Virus record (IMG/VR): IMGVR_UViG_3300046004_001717
Location: 1-42,703 of that record
From: a virus
Direction: 5' to 3' (one strand)
DNA length: 42,703 nucleotides
Shown: positions 22,362 through 30,966 of the stretch, piece by piece
Layout: every line of letters starts with the position of its first letter
Numbering within the stretch: the stretch's first letter is position 1
Made by a program: the position numbers and the translations under genes
The notes under the pieces: generated by a model
The model's database searches: none
The model's input: the letters and a program-made list of their open reading frames with translations, nothing else
What the model was told of the DNA's origin: nothing

Positions 22362-25170
22362 ATTGTGCCTCTATATCCTCCCATTGATGGGTATTCACTT
22401 TGAACTTTGTAGCAACTATGTTCAGATCAATCTTTACACACATCTGCCTGAATATAGGATGATCTTTAGGAAAATCTACAATAGGAGTAGCTTCCTTTGA
22501 TGTTAGACAGTCCTGAAGCAGACTGTAGAATGCTTTATCATTAGTCAGGGATGCAGATGATGTTCCAGTCATAAATGGTTTTATTTCAGACCTCCACCTG
22601 TTTATGTCGAAGTAAGCATACCTCTTGTCCCGAGGGTCAATCACATAAACACTACCGATAAGTGGAGTTCTACGTCTGAGATTCATCGATATAACATTGT
22701 CAGTGGCCCGGAATAATTCAGTCATTGCTGAGCTACCATGACTGACCTTTTTAGCATCTGGGTCAGCTTCCATAATCAATGGTAAAAATTGGTTGGTTCG
22801 GATAGGGAAGTCAAGGTCATAGTAATTATAGATACGTTTGAGCAGGTAAAGGCCTGTTAGTGGCCCTGAGAAGCCATCTCTCTTACGTTCTACAGTAGCA
22901 GACTTGGCACACTCTTTACGAAGCTTTAAGGTACATTGGTCTATGATATCCAGAGTCTCTTCCAGATTCTCAACAACCCAGTTCAGAATAATTGTGCTCA
23001 TATACCCAGCATGTTTAGCATTATGTAACCAAGCCTGTTTTCTATCGTGCTCAAGTCTTTCTTCATCAGATATAGTCTGCATGTAGTTAACCCATTTATG
23101 GTCTACATAGACAGAAAATGTTCTATGGACTGTTGATTCCTCGGTATACAGGTGCTCTGCTGTGACACATATTGGAGCTTGAAGTCTATCAACACGTAAT
23201 CCACCATCAGCTTTACCAGCACCTACCATGTTACCATCCCAGGAGTTGGAAATAACACCTATAAGGTCTTGAGCTTTTTGTGTATTATTGTTTCCAGAGG
23301 ATTCCTTAAAGTTATCTATTACCATTGGGCACAAGTTATTCGATAGCATATGATTTCTGATATAGTAAGGACTTGACCCCTCATAAGCACTTGGAGGTTT
23401 ACATCCAAAATGTGTTGATAGAAGTTTAGTTGAAAGCTGACTTTTACCAGAACCTGCTAATCCATAAATGACCATTGCAGGATAACCATTGATCTTTTTT
23501 CTAAAGAATGCTGATATAGGAACTGCAGCAAACCATCCTAGAGCAGACCATATATATCTGTCTTCGTGGTAACCATCATAGTTTTTGGCAAAGTTTTTCA
23601 GGTATCTTACTATATCTGAGTTGCTTAACTCTTTTTGGTAAGCTCCCGGTATAGCAGTATCAGTATTACCCTTAGTCCATAAATACTTATCATGGTCTTG
23701 GTCTTGAATAAGTAGATCACCACCATGTTCATCTACATCCAACCATCCATAATAGGGGGTTTCATAGAATGTTTCATCGGGACAGTTATCTGCTAACCAA
23801 GCAACATAGTGACTCCATATTTTGGTATTGTACACAGCTAAACCTGTCGGTAGATGGGGAATCTTGGAGAATGTAGCCCAGGTGTTATGAGCTGCTGTGC
23901 TGATCTCTACAGTCTGTGCTGGTTGTCCCTTTGTAACTATCTGGGCCAACCACATTACATCACCAGAGGGAATCTTAACAAGTTTGCCCTTAATATGTAA
24001 GATGAAATTAGAGAATGCAACTGGGCCATCAGAGCCATTAAAGTATGTTTCAGTAGTCCTCTCGACGAATGCCCCGTTCTCATCAACACCTTTAGTAGGG
24101 TCATAGTTTTCTGGTACAAATTGAATCTTTAACTTTTTACAGTATTCCTTTTTAAGAGTTACCCAGAACTTTATGACCTCTTCAACAGGGTCAGCTATCT
24201 CGGCAAAGCCACTTCGGAGACTGGCAAGCTTCTTTATGTCTTCCTCTTGGTAGGTTGATAGAACATCTGCCTCTCTGTATTCATCATCTCCAAGTTTAAT
24301 ATGTAGTTCATTGAATAGAGCTAAACAAGCTTCTTTATTCATGCCCATCTTACGAACTGTACCGGCAAGCAGCAACATAATCTGATGTCTACTACCGACA
24401 TTCCAGAACTCTGATGCACGAATAATGTAATCCAGGGCAAATAATACAATACGTGGAACAGTATCAGGATTTACACCTTTGAACTTAGCTTTAAGGTCTT
24501 TCATCGATATTGTATTATCTGTATAGTGGCCTATAACTTGAAAGGGAACTGGGTATTCAGGTTTCAGGTTTAAGCTACCTGGGAGTCTCATAACACGTCC
24601 TGGAGAGATTACCCTGGTATCACCACCAAAATAGAGACATACCTTACATAGTATCTCTAATAGGTCTTTTTCAAAGTTCTCTTTACTACCATTTAACTCA
24701 TAAGGAACTTTGAGTTTATAGTATCCCTGAAGAGCATTCTCACTTGACTCAACCCAGCAGGATACCTCATCATCGTTTCTATGGTCAGATAGGTATGCTT
24801 TGACTGGTACACCAAAATACTTACAGGCATCTAAGTCAAACCATATTGCAGGAACTTCCAGGGTGTTTCTAGTGTCATGTGTCTTGTTTTTTTCTTTGCC
24901 AAGAGCCGTACAAAACCATATGTTATAGAGGGTTGAATACTGTCTCCACCAGTCAGAGTCTATCTTTTCAGGTGCGGAGTATCCATCATTCAAGCCAGTG
25001 GGTTTGGATTTTTTTACAGCAGGTTCTTCCTCTTCTTCACCCTCTTTAGGTTTTGCCTCTCCGGGCTTTAACTTAAAAAGTTGAATGAATCCTTTTGGAT
25101 TATCACCAAACATGTATTGAAGAAATTCTACTGCCTTGTCTACATCTGTTGTTATCGTTGATTTTGCCAT
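22351..25170 (-). CDS. Primase-helicase (AEP-type primase fused to SF3-like helicase)
   Basis: 939 residues from the ATG at 25170, with GAGG upstream on the minus strand; a longer start at 25206 would leave no room for the promoter. IWFDLD (about residues 109-114) is the metal-binding hhDxD motif of archaeo-eukaryotic primases, and GDTRVISPGRVMRLPGSLNLK (about residues 190-212) matches the later primase motifs (R-P-SLN-K). A linker helical region follows. VIYGLAGSGKS (about residues 565-575) is Walker A and CPMVIDNF is Walker B; CVTAEHL resembles sensor motif C. It would lay primers and unwind DNA at the phage fork. An acidic run (GEEEEEPAVKK) lies near the N-terminus. Confidence 0.87.
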   Translation of the reverse strand: MAKSTITTDVDKAVEFLQYMFGDNPKGFIQLFKLKPGEAKPKEGEEEEEPAVKKSKPTGLNDGYSAPEKIDSDWWRQYSTLYNIWFCTALGKEKNKTHDTRNTLEVPAIWFDLDACKYFGVPVKAYLSDHRNDDEVSCWVESSENALQGYYKLKVPYELNGSKENFEKDLLEILCKVCLYFGGDTRVISPGRVMRLPGSLNLKPEYPVPFQVIGHYTDNTISMKDLKAKFKGVNPDTVPRIVLFALDYIIRASEFWNVGSRHQIMLLLAGTVRKMGMNKEACLALFNELHIKLGDDEYREADVLSTYQEEDIKKLASLRSGFAEIADPVEEVIKFWVTLKKEYCKKLKIQFVPENYDPTKGVDENGAFVERTTETYFNGSDGPVAFSNFILHIKGKLVKIPSGDVMWLAQIVTKGQPAQTVEISTAAHNTWATFSKIPHLPTGLAVYNTKIWSHYVAWLADNCPDETFYETPYYGWLDVDEHGGDLLIQDQDHDKYLWTKGNTDTAIPGAYQKELSNSDIVRYLKNFAKNYDGYHEDRYIWSALGWFAAVPISAFFRKKINGYPAMVIYGLAGSGKSQLSTKLLSTHFGCKPPSAYEGSSPYYIRNHMLSNNLCPMVIDNFKESSGNNNTQKAQDLIGVISNSWDGNMVGAGKADGGLRVDRLQAPICVTAEHLYTEESTVHRTFSVYVDHKWVNYMQTISDEERLEHDRKQAWLHNAKHAGYMSTIILNWVVENLEETLDIIDQCTLKLRKECAKSATVERKRDGFSGPLTGLYLLKRIYNYYDLDFPIRTNQFLPLIMEADPDAKKVSHGSSAMTELFRATDNVISMNLRRRTPLIGSVYVIDPRDKRYAYFDINRWRSEIKPFMTGTSSASLTNDKAFYSLLQDCLTSKEATPIVDFPKDHPIFRQMCVKIDLNIVATKFKVNTHQWEDIEAQYGE

Positions 25171-25194
25171 TATTAGTAAACCTCGGTATTTATC

Positions 25195-25223
25195 ATTATA
25201 GCCCACAAGTCTTAGGAATGGAA
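25195..25223 (-). promoter_or_regulatory. Minus-strand promoter of the primase operon
   Basis: On the minus strand TATAAT occupies 25200-25195. The -35 at 25223-25218 (TTCCAT) is weak, with 17-base spacing. It faces away from operator D (25237-25256), which lies just upstream of it. The primase ATG is about 25 bases downstream. Confidence 0.5.
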
Positions 25224-25236
25224 GCTTATTTCAAAA

Positions 25237-25284
25237 ACCTGGTATTTGTACCAGTTTCCAGCAAAGACATCTATCCTGTATACT
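25237..25284 (+). promoter_or_regulatory. Operator-promoter D between divergent helicase genes
   Basis: ACCTGGTATTTGTACCAGTT (25237-25256) keeps the CTGGTA...TACCAG arms. TATACT is at 25279-25284, 40 bases after CTGGTA. The helicase ATG at 25291 is 6 bases beyond the -10. The same palindrome also lies upstream of the minus-strand primase promoter, so one bound protein could affect both. Confidence 0.7.
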
Positions 25285-25290
25285 ATTGAT

Positions 25291-26766
25291 ATGAGATGTT
25301 TACCATGGTGGAAAAAACAGAAAGCTGCTTATACCCAAGCCATAGAACTGAGTGATGAAGGTGTTCCACTCCTTATGGAGATGGGAACAGGTAAGACCCG
25401 AGTTGCCGTTAAGTGGTTAGAGTATCTAATACGGGAACGTGGTGTCTTACTGATATACGTTGCAGCTCCTCTTGCAGTTCTACACGTTTGGATTGAGAAC
25501 TGGCATGAATGGGCCACAGCTCCGGTTGCATTCATTGACTTACATGATACAGGTTCTGCTGGAATAAAGGAAGCTGTTAGACTTTCTAACCAAGGTTGGC
25601 CCGTTATCTGCTTAGTCAATTATGAATCCTCCTGGTTTATTGGTAAGAAACGAGAAAAGACTGTCATTGATGGTCAAGCTCATACCATTGTTAGAGTTAT
25701 CGATACCTGCATGAAAGACACCCGATGGGATGTTGGCATTCTCGATGAAAGCACCTGTATCAAAACCCCAGGAGCAAAAGTCACCAGTTTTTTCTGTAGA
25801 ACAATGAAATCCAGAACAAAGTTCCGGGCTATACTGACTGGGACAGCATACATAAAAAGACCTATAGATGTTTATGCCCAGATTAAGTTCTGCTGCAAGA
25901 GGAACGTCTTTGAAGGTGACTTCGCAGCATTTAAGCTGAAGTATACTATACCACATCCAACAATAAAACAGGCTATTTTGGGTTATCAAAATTTAGGTGA
26001 TTTTGTAGAACGTCTTTCAAGCTGTGCTATTCTACTTAAAAAGACTGATGTTGTCGATCTACCACCATTTGTGCATGAGACTAGAAGACTACCGTTATGT
26101 GACAAGAGCCAAAAAGTATATAACGATATCACTGAAGAGAACTATGCATATCTGGAAGAGTTAGAAAATGAGGGTGTAGAGATTACAGCCAGTCATGTAT
26201 TTAGTGTGCTTAGAAAGCAAATGCAGATCACTGGTGGGTTCGTATATCCTGACCCTGACCCGGATACTCCAAAGATAAAACCAGCACCAATTAGACTGGG
26301 CACAGAAAAAGTTTCTATGTTGCTTGACATCATGGAAAATAGAGACTATCCTACTTTAGTCGTTGTTCAAATGAACGAAGAAGAAAAGATTGTAGCAGAG
26401 GCAATTAAGAAAAAGTTTGGATTTACTCCTAAAATTCTCAATGGGTCAGTATCCGGGGCATCAGCTCGGCATGAACTCATAGAGTCAGCTAAAGATGATC
26501 TTGTCTTCATTGTTAAAGAATCAGTCGGTAGTAAAGGTGTTGATATGCGCTTTGCCGACATGACAATATTCTACTCTCACAGTTTCGATACAGAAGACTA
26601 TGAACAGATGATGTCTCGAAACCATAGAGGAGGACAAGTCAAAAGTATCACCTATGTCCATTTACTCATACAGAATACTGTAGATATGCGAGTAATGGCT
26701 TCACTTAAAGCAGACTTTGCTCTAGCCCGACAGATTGAAACTGACTGGAGGGCTTGTATACGATGA
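25291..26766 (+). CDS. SNF2/DEAD-like superfamily 2 helicase
   Basis: 491 residues from ATG 25291; an upstream ATG at 25246 lies within the operator and is rejected. MEMGTGKT (about residues 30-37) is Walker A of SNF2-type ATPases. ILDEST is motif II (DEST in place of DEAH), and AILTGTA is motif III. A zinc- or insertion-like CCKRNVF follows. VVVQMNEEEKIVAEAI is the motif IV region, SVGSKGVDMRFADMTIFYSHSF is motif V, and QMMSRNHRGGQ is motif VI with the arginine finger. Phage members act in replication, recombination or branch migration. No ribosome site precedes the ATG. Confidence 0.9.
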   Translation: MRCLPWWKKQKAAYTQAIELSDEGVPLLMEMGTGKTRVAVKWLEYLIRERGVLLIYVAAPLAVLHVWIENWHEWATAPVAFIDLHDTGSAGIKEAVRLSNQGWPVICLVNYESSWFIGKKREKTVIDGQAHTIVRVIDTCMKDTRWDVGILDESTCIKTPGAKVTSFFCRTMKSRTKFRAILTGTAYIKRPIDVYAQIKFCCKRNVFEGDFAAFKLKYTIPHPTIKQAILGYQNLGDFVERLSSCAILLKKTDVVDLPPFVHETRRLPLCDKSQKVYNDITEENYAYLEELENEGVEITASHVFSVLRKQMQITGGFVYPDPDPDTPKIKPAPIRLGTEKVSMLLDIMENRDYPTLVVVQMNEEEKIVAEAIKKKFGFTPKILNGSVSGASARHELIESAKDDLVFIVKESVGSKGVDMRFADMTIFYSHSFDTEDYEQMMSRNHRGGQVKSITYVHLLIQNTVDMRVMASLKADFALARQIETDWRACIR

Positions 26767-27050
26767 TAAGTAAAGAGCATAAACAACTCTTGAGTTCTAC
26801 ACATCCAATTGCTGCTAATGTAGTTATCATTGATAAGGATGATGAGAATGAAAAGTATACGTGCAAAGCAGACTACTATGGAACCGGGCACCTTATAGTA
26901 ACCTATAAAGGTAAACAACTCGGTATTGACCCAGATAACTTTCATTCCAAAGACCCTAAAAGACTATATATAGTTAGATCAGGGGAATGGAGCAGATTCA
27001 GAGTGAGATCAATAATTCTGGATTCAAAGACCATTAGAAAAAACTGGTAA
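26763..27050 (+). CDS. Hypothetical protein, 95 residues
   Basis: ATG 26763 overlaps the helicase stop (ATGA) and GGAGGG precedes it. Strand-rich sequence (ANVVIIDKDDENEKYTCKADYYGTGHLIVTYKGKQLGI) followed by a basic end (SRFRVRSIILDSKTIRKNW). The stop codon TAA is part of the operator E palindrome. No family is recognised; a small nucleic-acid binding beta fold is possible. Confidence 0.62.
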   Translation: MISKEHKQLLSSTHPIAANVVIIDKDDENEKYTCKADYYGTGHLIVTYKGKQLGIDPDNFHSKDPKRLYIVRSGEWSRFRVRSIILDSKTIRKNW

Positions 27051-27088
27051 TTGTACCAGTTGAAACTACCTTCCACAAGAGGTATACT
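27042..27088 (+). promoter_or_regulatory. Operator-promoter E of the conserved palindrome class
   Basis: The perfect palindrome AACTGGTAATTGTACCAGTT spans 27042-27061, TTGAAA is at 27060-27065, and TATACT is at 27083-27088 with 17-base spacing. The distance from CTGGTA to the -10 is 39. This is the strongest promoter of the set by match to consensus. It precedes the SSB-like gene. Confidence 0.75.
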
Positions 27089-27093
27089 GAGTA

Positions 27094-27109
27094 TGTTGAT
27101 GAATCAACA
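27094..27109 (+). promoter_or_regulatory. Second palindrome just downstream of promoter E
   Basis: TGTTGAT GA ATCAACA is a 7-base inverted repeat around the expected transcription start (+1 to about +16). It is too tight a loop for a full RNA hairpin, so a DNA operator is likelier. Not found at the other four promoters. Confidence 0.45.
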
Positions 27110-27136
27110 AGACACAAACATAATGGAGGCAATCAA

Positions 27137-28180
27137 TTGAGCGAAGCAACAGAACCAAAAGTACGTATCCCATCGGCAAAGAAAATGGAGCAAGTGTTTT
27201 CCATCATATCTGAGGATGAGGATTTCCGCTTTGGAAAGATCAAAGTCGAAAGAGAGAAGCAGAGATATACTCTTCCTGCTCCTACATCAGATGACCCGGA
27301 AAACACTGAGTCTGTAAAGACTTTCTACGGGGTCGTAGTCTACTTCCGCAAAGCTTTCTTCAAGAATGCTGAGAAGAATGAGACAGTGGAAAAAAGAGAA
27401 CTGGCTATCCTTCGTGATGGTAAGTTCATGCCCGAACTGCTCTACATATCGAAAGCAGGACTCTGGAACTGGAAAGGTTTCCTTGCAGCAGTTGAAAAAC
27501 AGAAGCTGGATTCCTACAGCCATGTAATGGTTCGTTTTACTGCAGAACCCGGTCAGTCCTCTGATGGACAGTACAAGTTCTCCAAGGTCAAGATGGAAAT
27601 AGTCTCTGAGCTTGAAGCTGAAGAGATCGAATATCTCCAGGAACTTCAACAGATAGTTCGTGCTAGAGTTCGGAAATACTCCAGCTCTGAAGACCTTGAT
27701 TCTGCGGAAGACAAGTATCTTGACGAAGAAGACAAGAAGCCAGCAGGTAATGCTGCTCCTGCAGAGGATGACGATGATGCTATTGCTGCTAAAGCTGCAA
27801 AGCGCACCAGAGCCATTGCTGAAGAGGATGACGATGAGCCAGTAGCTAAGGCTAAAACCAAGGCTAAACCAGCTCCTGTCGATGATGACGATGATGAGAC
27901 CCCGGCACCCAAGACCAGAGCTAAGGCAAAGCCAGCTCCTGTTGAGGATGACGATGAGCCAGCTCCTAAAGCCAGAGCAAAGGCAAAGCCAGCTCCTGTT
28001 GAGGATGATGACGATGTGCCTGTTGCTAAGGCAAAGGCCAAGCCAGCTCCTGTTGAGGATGATGAGGACGATGAAGACCTCAAGCCAAAGGCTAAGGCTA
28101 AAGCTAAGCCAGAGCCTGAGCCAGTGGCTAAAACCAAGGGTAAATACCCCAACATCGATGATGACGATGATGAAGACTAG
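27137..28180 (+). CDS. SSB-like protein with repetitive Lys-Ala/Asp-Glu tail
   Basis: 347 residues with a TTG start; GGAGG is about 8 bases upstream and no closer ATG exists in frame. Residues 1 to about 185 form a folded domain with beta-rich segments (FYGVVVYFRKAFF, SHVMVRFTAEPG) ending in a helix. From residue about 190 the protein is a polyampholyte with four repeats around KAKPAPV followed by runs of Asp/Glu, and the last residues are almost all acidic (NIDDDDDED). Single-stranded DNA-binding proteins characteristically end in such an acidic tail that contacts partners. Its position between helicases and DNA polymerase supports an SSB role. The Lys/Ala/Pro repeats also recall histone H1-like tails. 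The OB fold itself cannot be confirmed by eye. Confidence 0.6.
   Translation: MSEATEPKVRIPSAKKMEQVFSIISEDEDFRFGKIKVEREKQRYTLPAPTSDDPENTESVKTFYGVVVYFRKAFFKNAEKNETVEKRELAILRDGKFMPELLYISKAGLWNWKGFLAAVEKQKLDSYSHVMVRFTAEPGQSSDGQYKFSKVKMEIVSELEAEEIEYLQELQQIVRARVRKYSSSEDLDSAEDKYLDEEDKKPAGNAAPAEDDDDAIAAKAAKRTRAIAEEDDDEPVAKAKTKAKPAPVDDDDDETPAPKTRAKAKPAPVEDDDEPAPKARAKAKPAPVEDDDDVPVAKAKAKPAPVEDDEDDEDLKPKAKAKAKPEPEPVAKTKGKYPNIDDDDDED
27860..28080 (+). repeat. Imperfect coding tandem repeat in the SSB-like gene
   Basis: Copies of CCAGCTCCTGT begin at 27869, 27932, 27989 and 28043, spaced 63, 57 and 54 bases and all in frame. Each is followed by GATGATGAC-type acidic codons. The unit is prone to slippage, so repeat number may vary between strains. 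Confidence 0.85.
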
Positions 28181-28209
28181 GCCCTAAAGCCTATCTGCTG
28201 AAATCTACT

Positions 28210-28239
28210 GGGCCACAACATGTAAAAGTGCTGTGGCCC
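28210..28239 (+). other. Stem-loop between the SSB-like and polymerase genes
   Basis: GGGCCACA (28210-28217) pairs with TGTGGCCC (28232-28239), leaving a 14-base loop. No U-run follows, so it is not a classical terminator; it could stabilise the upstream message or act as a weak attenuator. A smaller TAGGC/GCCTA hairpin lies at about 28179-28194. Confidence 0.5.
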
Positions 28240-28260
28240 TCATCGTAAGGGAGTTTACCT

Positions 28261-30966
28261 ATGAGAAATCCTGAATGTAACCTATGTCAATTTGGTATAG
28301 GTAACCCAATTAAAGCACCAAAAACAGTCTGCCTAATGGATGACCTGGATAACATTGAACACCACGATGTAATGATTGTGGCTGAGCAACCCAGTATACA
28401 GGATGATCTATGGGGAGCACCCTTTTCAGGTAAGCTTCTTGCAGCAATCAAAGAAAAACTTGTCAGTATGGGTCTTGATGTTTATTGTACCTATGCAATC
28501 AAGTGTGTCCGACCCTCTAAAGATGTTAAACCAAAAGCCACTGATGCTAAGCTTTGTGGGTTTGGTAAATCTCTTGCCAAAGGTGAACCTCTATCTGGTG
28601 GGTATCTCCAGGAAGAGATTAAAGCAGTAAATCCGAATCATATTATATGTCTCGGGGCAAACACCTATGTTGCTGTTACAGGTAAATCGGGAGCATTTGC
28701 AGAGCTAAAGTCTAATCGAGTATTCGATCAGGGCAAAGGTGCCTACATATATGCTACCGATCACCACCTTGCAGCACAGTTCAATGTGCAAGTCCGAGAG
28801 CAATTATACGCTGATCTCACTCGATTCAAAGAGTGGATGGACAATGATACTGATGTTGATACTGATGTAAATGCAGAAGCTATTAAGTTTGACCCTCCTG
28901 TTAAAGTTGCATCTACACTAAAGAGTCTCCGAATGATGCAGAAAAAGATCAGAGCTGCTGGAGGCATAATAGCTGTTGATACTGAAACCCAGGGTCTGAA
29001 TCCATATGCTCCTGATAAAAACATTCGATGTATTCAGTTCTGCTGGGATACTGACTTTGGTGGTGTATTTGTTCCTCTTGATGTTGAAGAGGACTGCTAC
29101 TACTCCAGACAGCATCTACAGCATAACTTCTGGAGTGACGGGGAAACCCTTGAAGAAGCTATTGAGATTATCCGGGAAATCCTACTGGAGTCCTGGTGTA
29201 TCTGGCATAATGGAAAGTTTGACCGGGTATGGCTATGGCAGTGGGGTAAACGTAGATTTGGAAAAGCAATCAAGGCCCCAAATATTCTTATGGATACTAT
29301 GCATGTTGCCCATGCTCTGGATGAAAATAGAGAGCTAAAGCTGAAAAGGCTTATTACCACAGAGCTTGGATTCCCAACTTATGATATCAATGATAAGTTG
29401 ACCAAAGACCTGGATATCTTAATTCCATATGCTACCAGGGACACAGTAGCCACTCTATTACTCTATCGTAAGTATATAAAGTCTTTGAAAAAAGCTCCAG
29501 GGTTAAAGAGACTTTATACTCATATTACCAGACCAGCAGATGCTTTATTTACAAAGATGGAGTTAAGGGGATGGCCTGTTAATGGTGATCGGGCCAGAGC
29601 TTGTAAACTAGACATTGAAGCTCTTATTGAAGAGAATGAACATAAGATGTATGCTTACCTGGAGAGCTACAAAACAGAATGTTTAGGTACCTCTATGGAG
29701 GAAGCTGGTCTACTTATCAAAGGTGAATACGATGACCGTCTATTTGCTTCTCCCACAAAGTTGGGTAAACTGCTATTCGATGTAATGGGTTTGACCCAGA
29801 GCAATGATAAAAAGATTGCCTTTACTCCCAGTGGTCAACCAGCAACTAATGAGGATGCATTGATTCACCTTAAAGGTCATAAGTTTGTTGACTTACTTCT
29901 GGAGTGGAGAGGCCTTGCAAAAGCCCTATCTACATATGTGGAACCAATGATTGTAGCTGCTGATACCAGAGGTAGAATCACTACCAGTTACAAGCTGACT
30001 GGCACAGTTACCGGAAGAACAGCATCTGGTAAAGAAGGTCAACAGAATAAACGTCAAGGGACTTCCTCTGCAGTTGGAATGAATCTACAGAATCTACTCT
30101 ATACCTTTGGTATTCGGAACTGTATCAAAGCCAGAGATGGTTGGAGTATTCTGGAATGTGACTTGAGTCAGATTGAACTTCGTATAGCTGGGTGGTTATC
30201 AGAAGACCCTCTATTCATCAAGGCTTATAATCTTGGATGGGATATTCACTCTATGAGAGCTATGAGAGTTACCGGATTATCTCAGGAAGAATGGGATGCT
30301 CTCGATGATAAGAAACGTAAAGAGCTTAGGCAAAAGGCCAAAGCTGTAAACTTTGGATTCCTATATGGTATGTCAGCTATGACTTTCAAACAGTATGCTC
30401 TGGTTGACTATGGAGTTGAGTTCACAATGCGTGAATGTGTTGATATTCGTAATCAGTTCTTCAATGACCATGTGGGATTGCCAGGTTGGTATAAAAAACA
30501 AGAAGAAGAATGTAAGGAAAAGAGGTATGTGGAGTCTCCATCCGGTAGACGTAGACACTTACCCAATATAACTCTCAACCCCGATAACAGCAGGGAGCAT
30601 AAGGGCAAATACAATGAAGCCATACGAATGGCAATCAATACTCCAGTTCAGGGCTTTGGTTCTGACTGGAAGCTAATGTCCATGCTGGAAACTGATCTTA
30701 TGGTTTCTGAGCAGTATCATGGTCAAGCGTATCTGTTTGGGGAAGTCCATGACTCTATTCTTCTGGAAGTCAGAAATGACGTTTTGGAGGATGTAGCTAA
30801 AAAGGTTCTCCGAATAATGTCTCATCCCAGTATCTTAGATGATATGGGTATCGATGTTACAATCCCTGTCCTGGCAGAGGCAAAGTCAGGGCCTTCCTTG
30901 GGAGAGTGCAAAGACTTAAAGGTTGACTGGAAAAGCACTCCCTTAGATTGGAGAGATGATGGGTGA
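28261..30966 (+). CDS. Family A DNA polymerase with N-terminal UDG-like domain and 3'-5' exonuclease
   Basis: 901 residues; TAAGGGAG precedes the ATG. Residues 1 to about 195 resemble family 4 uracil-DNA glycosylase: CNLCQF, MIVAEQPSIQDDLWGAPFSGKLL (where active enzymes have GExPG), YCTYAIKCVRP, and IICLGANTYVAVTG. The 3'-5' exonuclease has AVDTETQGLNP (ExoI), WHNGKFDRVW (ExoII) and YATRDTVATLLLY (ExoIII). The polymerase has ILECDLSQIELR (motif A), RQKAKAVNFGFLYG (motif B) and FGEVHDSILLEV (motif C). Key glycosylase residues appear changed, so this domain may be structural. The replicative polymerase of the phage. Confidence 0.94.
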   Translation: MRNPECNLCQFGIGNPIKAPKTVCLMDDLDNIEHHDVMIVAEQPSIQDDLWGAPFSGKLLAAIKEKLVSMGLDVYCTYAIKCVRPSKDVKPKATDAKLCGFGKSLAKGEPLSGGYLQEEIKAVNPNHIICLGANTYVAVTGKSGAFAELKSNRVFDQGKGAYIYATDHHLAAQFNVQVREQLYADLTRFKEWMDNDTDVDTDVNAEAIKFDPPVKVASTLKSLRMMQKKIRAAGGIIAVDTETQGLNPYAPDKNIRCIQFCWDTDFGGVFVPLDVEEDCYYSRQHLQHNFWSDGETLEEAIEIIREILLESWCIWHNGKFDRVWLWQWGKRRFGKAIKAPNILMDTMHVAHALDENRELKLKRLITTELGFPTYDINDKLTKDLDILIPYATRDTVATLLLYRKYIKSLKKAPGLKRLYTHITRPADALFTKMELRGWPVNGDRARACKLDIEALIEENEHKMYAYLESYKTECLGTSMEEAGLLIKGEYDDRLFASPTKLGKLLFDVMGLTQSNDKKIAFTPSGQPATNEDALIHLKGHKFVDLLLEWRGLAKALSTYVEPMIVAADTRGRITTSYKLTGTVTGRTASGKEGQQNKRQGTSSAVGMNLQNLLYTFGIRNCIKARDGWSILECDLSQIELRIAGWLSEDPLFIKAYNLGWDIHSMRAMRVTGLSQEEWDALDDKKRKELRQKAKAVNFGFLYGMSAMTFKQYALVDYGVEFTMRECVDIRNQFFNDHVGLPGWYKKQEEECKEKRYVESPSGRRRHLPNITLNPDNSREHKGKYNEAIRMAINTPVQGFGSDWKLMSMLETDLMVSEQYHGQAYLFGEVHDSILLEVRNDVLEDVAKKVLRIMSHPSILDDMGIDVTIPVLAEAKSGPSLGECKDLKVDWKSTPLDWRDDG

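Noticed and set aside
25246-25290. Earlier ATG of the SNF2-like helicase
   Set aside because: The extension overlaps the operator and -10 box, and the helicase homology begins after ATG 25291.
27860-28080. CRISPR array
   Set aside because: The repeats are imperfect, in frame, and encode the charged tail; spacers are not unique sequence. No other CRISPR-like repeat was seen.
27646-28155. 169-codon minus-strand frame made of Ser/Ala/Gly runs
   Set aside because: It is the antisense image of the Asp/Lys/Ala repeats of the SSB-like gene; no family, no ribosome site.
28210-28239. Terminator after the SSB-like gene
   Set aside because: The stem is good but no U-run follows, so it is listed only as a stem-loop.
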